From positions 47,128,143 to 47,192,142 of the forward strand of contig JASEVX010000013.1 in the NCBI GenBank assembly GCA_031761405.1: 64,000 nt of DNA. The letters are read 5' to 3'. Below, one piece after another: positions 1-10,426 of the stretch (positions are counted from its first letter, which is position 1; each line of letters opens with the position of its first letter). The position numbers and the translations under genes were made by a program. Under the pieces are notes generated by a model. The model was given only the letters and a program-made list of their open reading frames with translations, searched no databases and was not told the DNA's origin. This DNA comes from Serripes groenlandicus. Its lineage: Eukaryota; Mollusca; Bivalvia; Cardiida; Cardiidae.

Positions 1-31
1 TCAAAATGTATCTGTATGTGGGAAAGGGTTA
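1..31 (-). repeat. MITE right-end fragment
   Basis: The sequence ends in TATGTGGGAAAGGGTTAA, the right terminus of the CCCTTTCCC/TTAA MITE family that fills the first 14 kb. The rest of the copy lies outside the window. Confidence 0.6.
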
Positions 32-161
32 AGGTTAATGTACGGTTACCAGTTCACAAGATCAATTATATCTTGATAAATTGATGATTGAGATCATAAT
101 AAATCTCCATAGTGAATCACATAACAACTGAGCATTATAGGTCAAGATAAGTAAGAGTAAG

Positions 162-326
162 CCTTTCCCCCTCATTATAGACGCTTTCCGACGCCCCTCT
201 GCAGCAGACGACTTTTTGAAAAGAGTGACAAACAATGTTTTCAACTTTTAGAATAGATAACATTTTTTTTTACAAAATATGTTCAAATTCGTCTGCTGCA
301 GAATTGTCGTATGAGGGAAAGGGTTT
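162..326 (+). mobile_element. TTAA-type MITE, internally deleted copy
   Basis: Left end CCTTTCCCCCTCATTATAGACGC and right end TATGAGGGAAAGGG match the family termini, and both carry the inner CTGCAGCAGACG / CGTCTGCTGCAG inverted segment. The central hairpin is missing, so the copy is about 165 bp against about 220 bp for complete ones. No clear TTAA remains. Confidence 0.7.
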
Positions 327-337
327 TAAAAAAATCT

Positions 338-530
338 TTCCCACAGTCATGTAGATGCTTTCCGATGTCTCTGCAGCAGAAAAACTTTTGAAAACATATA
401 TAATGAGCAATTTCTCCTTTTGCTGCAATGTTTTCAAAAGTTCTATTCAATAATAGAAATTTGTGACCTTTTTAACTAAATGTTTTCACAGTCATCTGCA
501 GCAGATTGGTTGTATACATGTAGGAATTTT
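338..530 (+). mobile_element. diverged TTAA-type MITE (CCCACA subfamily)
   Basis: It shows the ordered blocks of the family: TTTCCCACA, GATGCTTTCCGATGTCTCTG, GAGCAATTTCTCC, AATGTTTTC and CATCTGCAGCAGATT. The ends are decayed. Confidence 0.6.
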
Positions 531-880
531 GCGTTAAACAGGTCATTCTCTACAATCTTGTCTCTTATTACAAGATAACAATCTCTATGCTGTGGGTACT
601 CAAAAAGAGTCTTCTCACTGACTAAATGATTCATGTGAGTATCTGATTCCATACTATAAGCAGAGCTCTAGATTATAAGGGGCGTTTGTCATGGTCTAAA
701 ACTTTAATTCGACCCTTTAATCCTATGTTGTGGGTACTCAAAAGAATCGTCAAACCCTCAAAAGAATAGTGTCAATGAGACAATTCTTTTGAGTACCCAC
801 GTCATAGGGTTTGGTTCGATAATAATAGAGATATTGTGGTGAGAAGATCTGTATATACACCTCTTTATCTGGACCTCTAT
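531..880. repeat. fold-back repeat and surrounding non-coding DNA
   Basis: Positions 720-811 form a hairpin: CCTATGTTGTGGGTACTCAA at 721-740 pairs with its near reverse complement ending at about 809. Single arms of the same repeat recur near 588, 3022, 3627, 8855, 11888 and 12060, so this is a dispersed short palindromic element. No gene is seen. Confidence 0.55.
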
Positions 881-1102
881 CCCTTTCCCTCATACGACAA
901 TTCTGCAGCAGCCGACTTTGAACATTATTTGTCAAAAAATAGAGAATCCCTATAATTGAATGGATAACCTAAGACTAAAAGTGGAAAACATTGTCGCAAA
1001 AGGAGAAATTGCTCGATTTGAGCAATTTCTTCATTTGTCACTATGTTTTCAAAAAGCTGTCTGCTGCAGAGGCGTCAGAAAGCGTCTATATGAGGGAAAG
1101 GG
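881..1102 (-). mobile_element. TTAA-type MITE, full copy
   Basis: CCCTTTCCCTCATACGAC at the left and TATGAGGGAAAGGG at the right, followed by TTAA. The left TTAA is lost. The central stem-loop is GAAATTGCTCGATTTGAGC followed by AATTTC. Two halves carrying GAAAACATTGTGGCAAAAGG-type arms are inverted around it. Confidence 0.85.
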
Positions 1103-1229
1103 TTAAGGCAGGATTAATCTTTTCCCATAAACATTGAATTAACTGTAGCAGACAAATTTGAAAACATCTTGGCCAAATTTTGATAAATCAGAGTATATTA
1201 ATTTAATCCAGTTGTAAACAGTGTGGCTG

Positions 1230-1475
1230 TATCATTATTGATGAAATTTATAATGATTGATTCAGGTTTAATGCCATTTTCAACAATCTTTTAGCCATAT
1301 CATGGCAACCTGAGTTCACCTACTCATGCATCTCCTGGCTTTAAAATTCTCACACCAGTACTCCACACAACATACTTTCCAAGCAACTGGCTGCTTTTCC
1401 ACAAAATCTGTTAGCCCATGCATTGCCCATTGGTGGAAGACAAATGGCGCAAATTGTCACAACTCACTTAATTTA
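1230..1475 (-). mobile_element. tRNA-derived SINE remnant
   Basis: It contains the body blocks seen in better copies at 14735 and 63767: CACACCAGTACTCCACACAA, CAACTGGCTGCTTTTCCACA and CCATTGGTGGAAGAC. The tRNA-like head is missing. Confidence 0.6.
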
Positions 1476-1644
1476 ACAAAAGTTGAGTATCATTATAACC
1501 GTAAATAGAATTGAAAATTGTGGCAAAAGTTGTCTTCCATTGATTCATAAAATTGCATTAGGAAACCCTCTTAAAAATTCATTAATAAATGAATTTTGAT
1601 AAAGACTTGAAACATGTAGTTAATATTCTCAGAGGACTAGATAA

Positions 1645-1879
1645 CCCTTTCCCTCATACAACAATTCTGCAGCAGACGACTTTGAACATATTTAGTCAAC
1701 AAATAGAAAATCTCTATAATTTAATTGATATTTATATATATAACATACAAGTAAAAGCGGAAAACATTGTGGCAAAAGGAGAAATTGCTCGTCTTGAGCA
1801 ATTTCTTCTTTTGTCACTATGTTTTCAAAAAGCTGTCTACTGTAGAGGCGTCAGAAAGCGTCTTTATGAGGGAAAAGGG
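1645..1879 (-). mobile_element. TTAA-type MITE, full copy
   Basis: CCCTTTCCCTCATACAAC to TTATGAGGGAAAAGGGG. The central hairpin is GAAATTGCTCGTCTTGAGC followed by AATTTC. It lies inside a 121-codon open frame that is a by-product of the repeat. A diverged end fragment of the CCCACA subfamily follows at about 1885-1951. Confidence 0.8.
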
Positions 1880-2171
1880 GTCAGTAAACTAGTCCCATAT
1901 CTAGTCAGCTCTGGTTGTCTGCTGCAAAAGTGTCTGCATGTGGGAAGAGGATAACTGGGTATTGAGGATTAAATCTCTCTCTAATGCCAATGACCTTTTC
2001 ATAGAGGACGCAGCAGCTGTCTATTGGCCTTCTGATAAATAATTCTAAGGTCTTTACAAAACTGAAGTAAACAAACAATAATAAAATAAACCTCATTGAG
2101 CAAAACGGATCTTCAATCATCAGAAAATGAGATCATTGAACAGAGCTGTAACAGATCATTATGAGGTTTAA

Positions 2172-2381
2172 CCCTTTCCCTCATACGACAATTATGCAGC
2201 AGACGACTTTGAACATACTGTCAAAAAATGGAAAATCTCTATAATTGAATGGATAACCAGTATGACTAAAAGTGGAAAACATTGTGTCAAAAGGAGAAAT
2301 TGTTTGTCTTCTTTTGTCACTATGTTTTCAAAAGGCTGTCTGCTGCAGAGGCGTCAAAAAGCGTCTATATGAGAGAAAGGG
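2172..2381 (-). mobile_element. TTAA-type MITE with both target sites
   Basis: TTAA at 2168-2171 and 2382-2385 flank CCCTTTCCCTCATACGAC...TATATGAGAGAAAGGG. The central hairpin arm is partly deleted (GAAATTGTTTGTCTTC). Confidence 0.88.
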
Positions 2382-2424
2382 TTAAGCTTCCTTTAAAACT
2401 TAACATGTTTTCCACAGTCTGTCT

Positions 2425-2611
2425 TGTTTGTTATAATGCCATTTAAATACCGCCTTCGATAGTTTTTCATTTATATGTCAATGTTTCTCTGGTAAGCTAC
2501 CAGTTATTCTGACACCAGCCAGTCAGTCCTAATGCTAACCCCACTATCCTGAGCGCCACTGAGGGAAAGCACAATCATTACAACCATTTTTAAAGTCTTT
2601 GGTATAACCAA
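2425..2611 (-). mobile_element. SINE remnant (GGTAAGTTACCAGT family)
   Basis: Blocks CTGGTAAGCTACCAGT, CCAGTCAGTCCTAATGCTAA and GAGCGCCACTGAGGGAAAG match SINE copies at 9371, 22497 and 32079. Confidence 0.5.
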
Positions 2612-2617
2612 CTTAAC

Positions 2618-2911
2618 TCGAACTATAAGTCTGAAGGTGATAAATATCCCCTAAACAGCTCCTTGACCTACACCATAACTTAATAAGTAAAAGGGCCATA
2701 ACTCTGTAAAATAACATGCAATTGTTACGAACCCCTTTAGGATATGCACATCTCTTGGTATAGAAGCTTCATGTAAAATGTTACTGAATTCCACCAAGTG
2801 CAGGTTTGTAAGATTTAATAGGCCGAACAAAATATGGCTTCATATATGGCTTCCGACCAACAGACAGACAAACTGACACCTATATACCCCCTCTTCTTTG
2901 AAGGGGGTATA
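2618..2911 (+). repeat. dispersed GGGCCATAACTCTG repeat, single-unit copy
   Basis: It begins CTGAAGGTGATAAATATCCCC, has one core unit (AAAGGGCCATAACTCTGTAA to AATAGGCCGAACAAAATATG), then a short CAGACAGACAAACTGACA tract and the end TATACCCCCTCTTCTTTGAA. The family recurs with three core units at 55855. Confidence 0.7.
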
Positions 2912-3243
2912 AGAACCATGCTGGGGATTAAACCTGCCACATCTAACACCTTTATATAATTAATGACAGTCCACAGAGGCTGAAGTTGCTATCATATCTC
3001 TCTTATTTCTCACTAATACCCTACCTATGTTGTAGCTACTCAAAATCATATCTCAATGAGACGTATACCTATACAAAAATAGAATTTGAAGATCAAACAG
3101 TAAGGATATATTATTATATAAAAACAAGTGATACTTCCTCTTCTAAAGCACTATTCCATACATCCTGTGACTCAGATCTACAGCTCTAGATAAGTGGTGT
3201 AATAATGCATGCTCTATAAAATCCGTATAGGGTCTAAATGATG

Positions 3244-3464
3244 CTTTCCCTCATATAAACACTTTCTGACGCCTCTGCAGCAGACGGCTTTTGGAAAACA
3301 TAGTGACAAAAGAAGAAAATGCTCAAAAGAAGTAATTTCTCATTTCATCACAATGTTTTCCACTTATAGTCATAGGTTATCCATTCAATTATAGAGATTT
3401 TCTTTTTTTTCGACAAAATATGTTCAAAGTCGTCTGCTGCAGAATTGTCATATGAGGGAAAGGG
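3244..3464 (+). mobile_element. TTAA-type MITE, full copy
   Basis: CTTTCCCTCATATAAACACT to CATATGAGGGAAAGGG, with the internal block from ATAGTCATAGGTTATCCATT to TTCGACAAAATATGTTCAAA typical of the family. TTAA flanks are not retained. Confidence 0.8.
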
Positions 3465-3467
3465 ATA

Positions 3468-3619
3468 GAAGCATTTTGACGTCTCTGCAGCAGAAGACTT
3501 TTAAAATTTAAAACATTGTGCCCAAAGGAGAAATTACTCAGCTGCTCTAGGCCAGCTCTATTTAATAATTATGTTTTCAAAGTGGTCTGCTGCAGATGTG
3601 TTCTATGTGGGAAAGGGAT
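3468..3619 (+). mobile_element. diverged, shortened MITE (GTGGGAAAGGG subfamily)
   Basis: It abuts the previous copy. It has TTTTGACGTCTCTGCAGCAG at the left and GTCTGCTGCAGATG...TATGTGGGAAAGGG at the right, with most of the centre replaced. Confidence 0.55.
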
Positions 3620-3696
3620 AAATCCTGTGTTGTTGGTACTCATAACAATTGTCTCAATGATACTGTGGGTGGAAAGACCGGTTTACTCCTCCTTAA

Positions 3697-3918
3697 CCCT
3701 TTCCCTCATACGACAATTCTGCAGCAGACGACTTTGAACGTATTTTGTCAAAAAATTGAAATTCTCAATAATTGAATGGATAACCTATGACAAAAAGTGG
3801 AAAACATTGTGGCAAAAGGAGAAATTGCACGTTTTGTGCAATTTCTTCTATTGTCACTATGTTTTTAAAATGCCGTCTGCTGCAGAGGCGTCAGAAAGCG
3901 TCTATATGAGGGAAAGGG
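3697..3918 (-). mobile_element. TTAA-type MITE with both target sites
   Basis: TTAA at 3693-3696 and 3919-3922 flank perfect CCCTTTCCCTCATA / TATGAGGGAAAGGG ends. The central hairpin reads GAAATTGCACGTTTTGTGC then AATTTC. It is a good type copy: 222 bp with no coding capacity. Confidence 0.92.
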
Positions 3919-4118
3919 TTAACTCGTCCTCGGTCTGATCTCTGACGTAAGTTGCTAATTAATTAAACCAGCATGCAGCTCCAATTGGTGACCGCAGAAT
4001 TGATCTATTATTGAAGAGCGATGTCAATTCCAGATGTTAATGTGTCATAAAAGGATATTGATCAACAGCCAGTCTCTTGATAAATGAGGATGTATTGCCC
4101 AACAAAACGTCCTATTTA

Positions 4119-4245
4119 TTGCATCCTATGGTTGTCATTTCTCCTCAGTTAACTTATTTTGTTTTCCTGTTTTTCTTATTAAATTTTTTTTTTTTTCTTT
4201 TCAAAATTTGAAGCAAATAGTATTAGGTTAGTTAGTTTAAACTTA
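4119..4245 (+). repeat. segment duplicated at 7753-7960
   Basis: GTCCTATTTATTGC...ATTTCTCCTCAGTTAACTTA...GTTTTCCTGT...AGCAAATAGT...TATTAGGTTAGT recurs in the same order, with insertions, at 7753-7920. A short part recurs near 7990-8047. The matching CTTATTATTTTCC lies between the two DNA transposons (6221-6233) and at 7937-7949. Confidence 0.55.
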
Positions 4246-4441
4246 TTTATTTTACATCGATTGCGAAACAAACCTTTGGCTTAGATTAATCACTCTCGAT
4301 GTCTGCTTCCTGGAGACTTAACCAGTACTTGCGCCGTTTGTGTGGAAAAATCCCAAAGTCAGGACCCGCTCATCACGGGACTCGAACCAGGGACCTTTGA
4401 TACGAGAGGCCGACGCTCTACCTCTGCACCACTGTCTTCCA
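4228..4441 (-). mobile_element. tRNA-derived SINE (TGGAAGACAGTGGTGCAG head)
   Basis: On the minus strand it starts with a tRNA-like head, GTGGTGCAGAGGTAGAGCG (A box), and a GGTTCGAGTCCCG B box. The body holds GGGTCCTGACTTTGGGATTT and the tail TCGATGTAAAATAAATAAGT. It is the same family and nearly full length as the copy at 51886-52091. Confidence 0.85.
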
Positions 4442-4449
4442 TTAGGTTA

Positions 4450-6196
4450 CCCCTGTGAAATGTGAACCTTGAATCAAGTTTGACCATGGTTAAACATGGT
4501 CAAAACATGGTTGTCTATGTTGTTCGTTCAGACTTTGACTCTGGTCGATTATAACCATGATTGACCATGATTTGACTATGGTCTGACTGTGGTAAATGAC
4601 CATGTTTTCCAGACCATGAAACAAGGTCAATCTTAAACAGTAAAAACACATTTGGTAATAAATGTTGCATTGCACAAATAGTGTCTGTTTCTTACTTAAA
4701 ATACAACAATTTGAAACTCTAAGCAGTTTAGCATGCAACACCGTGAGTACGGTGTACACCTTATGTATTGTCCATGACTGACTATGATTCATGATCAAGA
4801 GTCTTTGTTTGAATATGATTCATGGTCAACAGTAATTACTAGACCCTGAATCACAGTCAAGCATAAATATTTCACATACTTAATGTGCATTGCAAAGAAT
4901 AAAGAGATGTCAGAACGACATTTAATATTCTTAATGTGTTCTGTATCTGCTGTTACACTGCAAGAACTTTATAACAATTTGTTTTAAATATTAATGGTTT
5001 TATTTGGACTAAACAAAGTTTTGATAAATTGCCAAGTTAAACAAATATATCACTACAACATTTATTAAGGACACTTATAGAACACTTCTAGAACCATTTT
5101 TTTTAATAATTGCAACAACAACAACAGGAAGTTGAGATTTTAAATTTTCAAAATGGATGACAATGTGACATGTTAAAATTCTGGCAATGTTTTCACAAAA
5201 CACTCTGTTATAATGGATTTTCATCAAATATTATGTACATAGTGATTTGTAAATAACTTTTGTTCTCATTCTAATGATAGAAGCAGATAGAAAAAACATA
5301 AAATGAAGATTTACAAGCACAGAATGGATTCAGAAATGGCAATGTATTCAATTTGATTTGGAAACACTTGACAGGTAAAACTTATATTAATGAATGTTTA
5401 TTCAGTGTTATCATCTTTAGTGATATTTTACTCTTGTAATATGATTATTTTCTAGAACACTTTTAGACCTAGGCAGTTCCAGGCCCTGGCATTTTCAAAT
5501 AATTTTGTAATTTACTACAAAGTCTCGGATAACCCTTTTTACGACTTAAAAAAAAAAGATTTAATTGCCATGAACAAGGTTTTAATTTTGTGTACATGTT
5601 ATTTAATGAAACAAAATACCATGTTTTGTTCAATAAAGACCTGTAAAAGGGCTACTGAATTAATTTGGTATTATGAAACATGAATCGTGGTAATCAGGGC
5701 AGCAACAGATGACTAATTCTATAAAACATGTCAGTCTTAGGCAATGTTATTTTGAAATGCAATGAAACATGATTTATCATGATCTTTTAAAGAACATGGT
5801 CAAACCATGGTTGAACTTGCCACAAGGCTGCATTGAAGTGGACTATGAAACATGTTTGACCATGGTAATATAAAGGACCACGAAACCTGATTTATCCTGG
5901 TCTTAAGATCATGGTCAAACCATGGTTGACCATGGTACTAGGGCGGCCATATACCACGTGGCCTATGAATCATGTTTTACCATGGTATTTTTTTATGACC
6001 ATGGACCAAGGTTAACCATGGTCTTTAAAAGAACATGGTTGACCATGGTCCCCAGGGTGGCCATATACCACGGCATGAAACATGGTCGACCATGGATTAT
6101 ACATGGTCATTTCGTGGTCAACCATGTTTTTAAAACATGGTCGACCTTGTTTAAAACATGGTCGACCATGTTTTGACCGCGTTCATTTCACAGGGG
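4450..6196. mobile_element. non-autonomous DNA transposon, CCCCTGTGAAATG termini, copy A
   Basis: CCCCTGTGAAATG at 4450 and CATTTCACAGGGG ending at 6196 form terminal inverted repeats. TA on each side (4448-4449 and 6197-6198) could be a 2-bp target duplication. The outer several hundred bases on each side hold many copies of the palindrome CCATGGT and its extensions (ACCATGGTCAACCATGG-like), giving two mirrored subterminal arrays around a repeat-poor AT-rich core. The core contains ATAGAACACTTCTAGAACC, shared with the neighbouring copy B. No transposase ORF is present. The 84- and 102-codon frames are by-products of the CATGGT repeats. Confidence 0.8.
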
Positions 6197-6243
6197 TAGT
6201 TAATGTATAAGAAAGAATTACTTATTATTTTCCTACAGCATAT

Positions 6244-7719
6244 CCCCTGTGAAATGTTGTTCTTGAAATTATGAACTTTTCATGCCACTTATGAACTGTT
6301 CATGAACTGCCATTAAATAGTTCTTAATCACAGTTCAAGAACTTTAGTTCATGAACAGTAAGACAAACTTGTTCGTGAACTGTTCAAGAACTGAAGAAGA
6401 ACATAGCAAATTCTTAACAAGTTCATAAACATCTGTCAAGTGTAATTCAAGTACTTTTAATGAACCCTATAAGTTCTTATTCTGTTCTTGAATAGTAAGT
6501 TTAATATAAATATATTACTGATTTTAAAATGATATTTAATTAAATTACAATGACTTTTTAACTCAGTGTGAATCTCTTAAACTACCATTCTGAATAGAGA
6601 AATAAGAACATTTATAGATCACTTCTAGAACACTTCTAGAACACTTCTAGAACCAAAGAAGTTCTTATAAATGTATTATAGTGAAAACTTTTGAAATCTT
6701 CTTGTCAAAAGTAAAGGCCCTAGTAAAAACCTTAATGCAATTCCAGTGAAATTTCATTGTTACCTGCTATGTTACTGGAATACCAGTAGAATAACCAAAA
6801 ATACCACTGGAACTGAACTTGAATTTGAAATATACCAAGGGAGTTAACTCAAGCATAAAACACAGGAACTCTTCAAAAAGAAGTTAGTAATGTTTACTAC
6901 TTCCTTTACGTTTTTTGGTGGGAGAAATATGTCGTGTTTCAAAGGCACAGAGAATTTTTTTGTAATTTCTTATGAACAACTTGATGGGCACATTTGGTAA
7001 ATGTCTTAAATGTTACATTGTTTATTAAATAAGCAAATTGTATTATGCTATGTCATAAACAATAAGTTTATATTGGTGATTTATTTAAGTATCACATTGC
7101 CACATGTAAAAGAAGCCAATTGTCTTCATATAAAAAATATTTTGATTGAATTCTGGTTCAACTATGGTTCAATGAACCAGAATATTTTCTGTACATAATC
7201 TGCACAGGCTTTCTGTAATTTCTTCTGTACAAAATCTGGTTCTTAGGTCCACCCAGACTATTTCATTATTGTAACACTGGTTACCAGCCAATTGAACATG
7301 AACTTTTCATGAACTGTTCATGAACAGTAGTTCTTGAACTATTCATGAACTGTAGTTCTAGAACTGTTCATGCGCGATAGTTCTTGAACTGTTCATGAAC
7401 AATCCATGAAGTGAAAATGGCACAATGAATTTGCACTGGAAAAATTTCTTGAACAGTTCATGTTTAAAAAGAAAATCAAGAATATTTCATGAATTTTCAG
7501 TTCTTGAACAATTCATGAACTTTTTAATGACAATGTTTCCTGAATGTGTCATGAACTGTTCATGACCTGTTCAAGAACTACATATTTAGGAACTTTTTAA
7601 GAATTTGTGCCATTTTATCTTCATATACATCCCATGAACTGTTCATGAACCAGGTACCTGAACTTTGCATGAATTATACAAGAACTGTTCATGAACAGTA
7701 ATTATTCATTTCACAGGGG
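6244..7719. mobile_element. non-autonomous DNA transposon, CCCCTGTGAAATG termini, copy B
   Basis: The termini match copy A (CCCCTGTGAAATG...CATTTCACAGGGG) and lie 47 bp downstream of it, flanked by AT on both sides (6242-6243, 7720-7721). Here the subterminal arrays are built from a different palindrome, GAACTGTTCATGAAC, repeated at 6280-6480 and, more densely, at 7295-7700. The core carries three AACACTTCTAGAAC units near 6620-6655 that relate it to copy A. There is no ORF of note. Confidence 0.8.
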
Positions 7720-7752
7720 ATGGTTTATGAAACACATTATGTCCTATTAATT

Positions 7753-7960
7753 GCTGAACATTAAGCGTCCTAGAAATTATTTCTCCTCAATAAACTTATT
7801 TTGATAGATCTGTATTTGGTTTTCCTGTTCATCTACATACATAAATGTGATATATTATCCATTTTTTTTCAAAAATATAAAGCAGATAGTGCATTTTAAT
7901 ATTAGGTTAGTATTATAATTATATTGTAAGGATTGCTTATTATTTTCCGACACCATAGGT
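7753..7960 (+). repeat. diverged copy of 4119-4245
   Basis: See the partner entry for the shared blocks. The pair brackets the two CCCCTGTG transposons. Confidence 0.5.
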
Positions 7961-8048
7961 AACTGGATACAAAACAGTAATTGCTGATCCTACTTATAAT
8001 TTTTCAGCAGTTTACTTATTTTGACAGGGGTTTTCCTGTTAAGATTTT

Positions 8049-8255
8049 ATCACATACAATAAATCTGCAGCACGCTACTTTGCAATTATCAAAACCAAAA
8101 TATAGACAATCTCTATTAATGGTAGTAGGATTATTGAATAGAGTTGACAAAATTGAGATATTGCTCATTTAAAGAACAATTTCTCCATTTGCCACAATGA
8201 TTTCAAAAGTTGTCTGCTGCAGAGGCATCAAAATGTGTCTGTAGGTGGGAAAAAG
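8049..8255 (-). mobile_element. diverged MITE (GTGGGAAA subfamily)
   Basis: Ordered blocks AATCTGCAGCACGCTACTTT, CAATTTCTCCATTTGCCACA, GTCTGCTGCAGAGGCATCAA and GTAGGTGGGAAAAAGTTAA. Confidence 0.65.
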
Positions 8256-8314
8256 TTAAACACCAATTATCACCTGGAGAAACCTGACACACATATTATG
8301 TAGGATGATTTTAA

Positions 8315-8523
8315 CCCTTTCCCACATAGAGACGCTTTTAGACCCGTTGGCAGCAGATGACTTTATTGAAAATACTGCATGAGGCAAACAGAGAAATTTC
8401 TCCATTTGCCACAGTGTTTTCAACTCTATTCAATAATTTTACTTCCATTTAAAGAAATTTACAACATTTTTGCCTGGCTAATTTCAAAGTTATCTGCTGC
8501 TGATTTATTGTATGTGGGAAAGG
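8315..8523 (+). mobile_element. TTAA-type MITE, CCCTTTCCCACATA subfamily
   Basis: TTAA at 8311-8314 and 8524-8527 flank CCCTTTCCCACATAGAGACG...TATGTGGGAAAGG. The right TTAA is also the left TTAA of the next element. Confidence 0.85.
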
Positions 8524-8527
8524 TTAA

Positions 8528-8739
8528 CCCTTTCCCTCATATAGACGCCCCTGCAGCAGACGGCTTTTTGAAAAACTAGTGACAAAAGAAGAAATTGCAC
8601 AAAACGTGCAATTTCTCCTTTTGCCACAATGTTTTCCACTTTATGTCATAGGTCATCCATTCAATTATGGAGATTTTCTATTTTTTGACAAAATACGTTC
8701 AAAGTCGTCTGCTGCAGAATTGTCGTATGAGGGAAAGGG
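8528..8739 (+). mobile_element. TTAA-type MITE, CCCTTTCCCTCATA subfamily
   Basis: It begins right after the shared TTAA (8524-8527) and ends TATGAGGGAAAGGG before TTAA 8740-8743. The central hairpin is GAAATTGCACAAAACGTGC then AATTTC. Confidence 0.9.
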
Positions 8740-8907
8740 TTAAGGTAAACAAAATTTGATAACATTAATTGACATGTGCCATCATCACATCATGAAGTAA
8801 AGATAAAGAGGAGTAAATTGCAATTTAAATAACCCTCTCAGTAAGACATTTCTATTGAGTACCACAAAAAAGTGTTTCAAGGTCAAGTGAGTATTTCAAA
8901 AGGTTAA

Positions 8908-9136
8908 CCCTTTCCCACATAGGGCAAACCTGCAACAGACGACTTTGAAAGCATTTTGTCAAAAAAATCCAGAAAATGTCTATAAATGAAGGTATAATTA
9001 ATACAAAAAGTTGAAAACATTGTGGCAAATGGAGAAATTGCTCGATAAGAGCAGTTTCTCCTTTTTCCACAATGTTTTCAAAAGTCGTCTGCTGCAGAGG
9101 CATCAGAAAGCGTTTACATGTATATGAGGGAAAGGG
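8908..9136 (-). mobile_element. TTAA-type MITE with mixed ends
   Basis: TTAA 8904-8907 and 9137-9140. The left end is CCCTTTCCCACATAGGGC (CCCACA type), the right end is TATATGAGGGAAAGGG (CCCTCA type), so the two ends come from different subfamilies. Confidence 0.85.
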
Positions 9137-9240
9137 TTAAGTAAACCCCTTATCTTGGGCTCTGAATATTGGCAGATCGTATGACATCATGGGGAGCATA
9201 TTTCGAATATCAGTCACCCCACAGGGGTTGAAGGTCATGT

Positions 9241-9690
9241 TAACACTCCATTTCCCACATAGGACAAATCTACAGCAGCCGACTTTTAAAACATCAATTA
9301 GGCAAAAATGCAGAAACTGTATAAATTGAATGCATGATAATTGAACAGAGTGGAAAACAATGTCGCAAAATGGTTGATTTATTGATTATTTGGTGTTTTA
9401 CGCCACTTTCAATAATTATAAGTTATACACAGCTTTTCCTGGGTAAGTTACCAGTACTTATGGTCTATTTATCCTGATACGCCAGTCAGTTGTAATGCTA
9501 ACCCCGCAACCCTGAGGCGCGTCTAGGAGGGCAGCCATTACTACCATTTTAGTCACAACCGGGTCTCGAACCCAGACCTCCCGCACTGATAAGGAGGTAA
9601 ATGTAGCAAATTGAGGAATTGCTCATTGCAGGATCATAAAATTCTCACTTTGATTCAAATTTATTTTCTCTGCTGCAGATGCATCAAAAT
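9241..9690 (-). mobile_element. MITE copy split by a SINE
   Basis: MITE sequence (TTTCCCACATAGGACAAATC...GTGGAAAACAATGTCGCAAAATGG) runs to 9370, is interrupted by a SINE, and resumes at 9601 with GCAAATTGAGGAATTGCTCA to CTCTGCTGCAGATGCATCAA. A further piece of a related copy (GCGATTTCTCATTTTGCCAC to CATCTGCTGCAGATTTGC) sits at 9905-10033. Confidence 0.65.
9371..9600 (-). mobile_element. tRNA-derived SINE inserted in a MITE
   Basis: On the plus strand it reads TTGATTTATTGATTATTTGG, CGCCACTTTCAATAAT, CCTGGGTAAGTTACCAGTAC, then GGGTCTCGAACCCAGACC, the reverse complement of a tRNA-like B box. The flanks GCAAAATGG and GTAGCAAATTG look like a degraded target duplication. Confidence 0.65.
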
Positions 9691-10121
9691 GTGTGAGAAA
9701 TTCATATTCTTTCTTCAAAACCCATGTCATTCTCATTATCTTCATTAGATTGAATAGAGAATGAAACATGTCTTTGGACCGCTTGTCATTTAGACCAAAT
9801 TTACTCATGTATGCGATATAGGGCCTCCTTGGCTCTCTTGTGAATCTTTGCAAGAATGAAAAGCAGAGAACTTGATTAGAAAGAACAAAATAGGTTTTTG
9901 GTATAATTATAAGCGATTTCTCATTTTGCCACAATGTTTTCAACTGTATTTGATAATAAAACTTTCATTTACAGAGATATTCCACATTTTCTGCTAAACG
10001 TTTTCAAAGTCATCTGCTGCAGATTTGCTGTAGTCCATTATAACATATTAATAATCAAATTAGTAAGATACTTCCTTTGATTAACCATATCATGCAGCTA
10101 TGAGATTGAATAAGTTGCAAT

Positions 10122-10346
10122 CCTTTCCCACGTAGAGACCCCTTCTGACGCCTCTGCGCAGACAAAATTTGATAACAATTTGTGGCAAAAGGAAAATTGC
10201 TCATGATGAGCAATATCTCGTTTTGACGCAATGTTTTCATCTTTATTCAATAATAGTTATTATTCTTTCATGTAAAGAGAGTTTCGATATGATTTACTTA
10301 TGGTTTTCAAAGTCTGCGAGATTTGGTGTGTACGTGTGGAAAAGGG
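10122..10346 (+). mobile_element. diverged TTAA-type MITE
   Basis: CCTTTCCCACGTAGAGACCC...TACGTGTGGAAAAGGG then TTAA 10347-10350. The hairpin is GAAAATTGCTCATGATGAGC then AAT. Confidence 0.75.
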
Positions 10347-10426
10347 TTAACATATGCCTCTCCCTTATCTTAAGCTTTGCGGATTACATACATTTAGGCA
10401 TGTGAACAATTTCCCCTCCAACTTAA

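Noticed and set aside
1589..1954. 121-codon open frame
   Set aside because: It lies across a TTAA-type MITE and an end fragment; similar frames appear wherever this repeat occurs.
4490..6176. Direct-repeat array that might be read as CRISPR-like
   Set aside because: The repeats are palindromic CCATGGT variants at irregular spacing within a transposon in animal DNA; there are no uniform spacers or cas genes.
9623..9943. 106-codon minus-strand frame
   Set aside because: Its ends are MITE sequence and no motif is seen in the middle.
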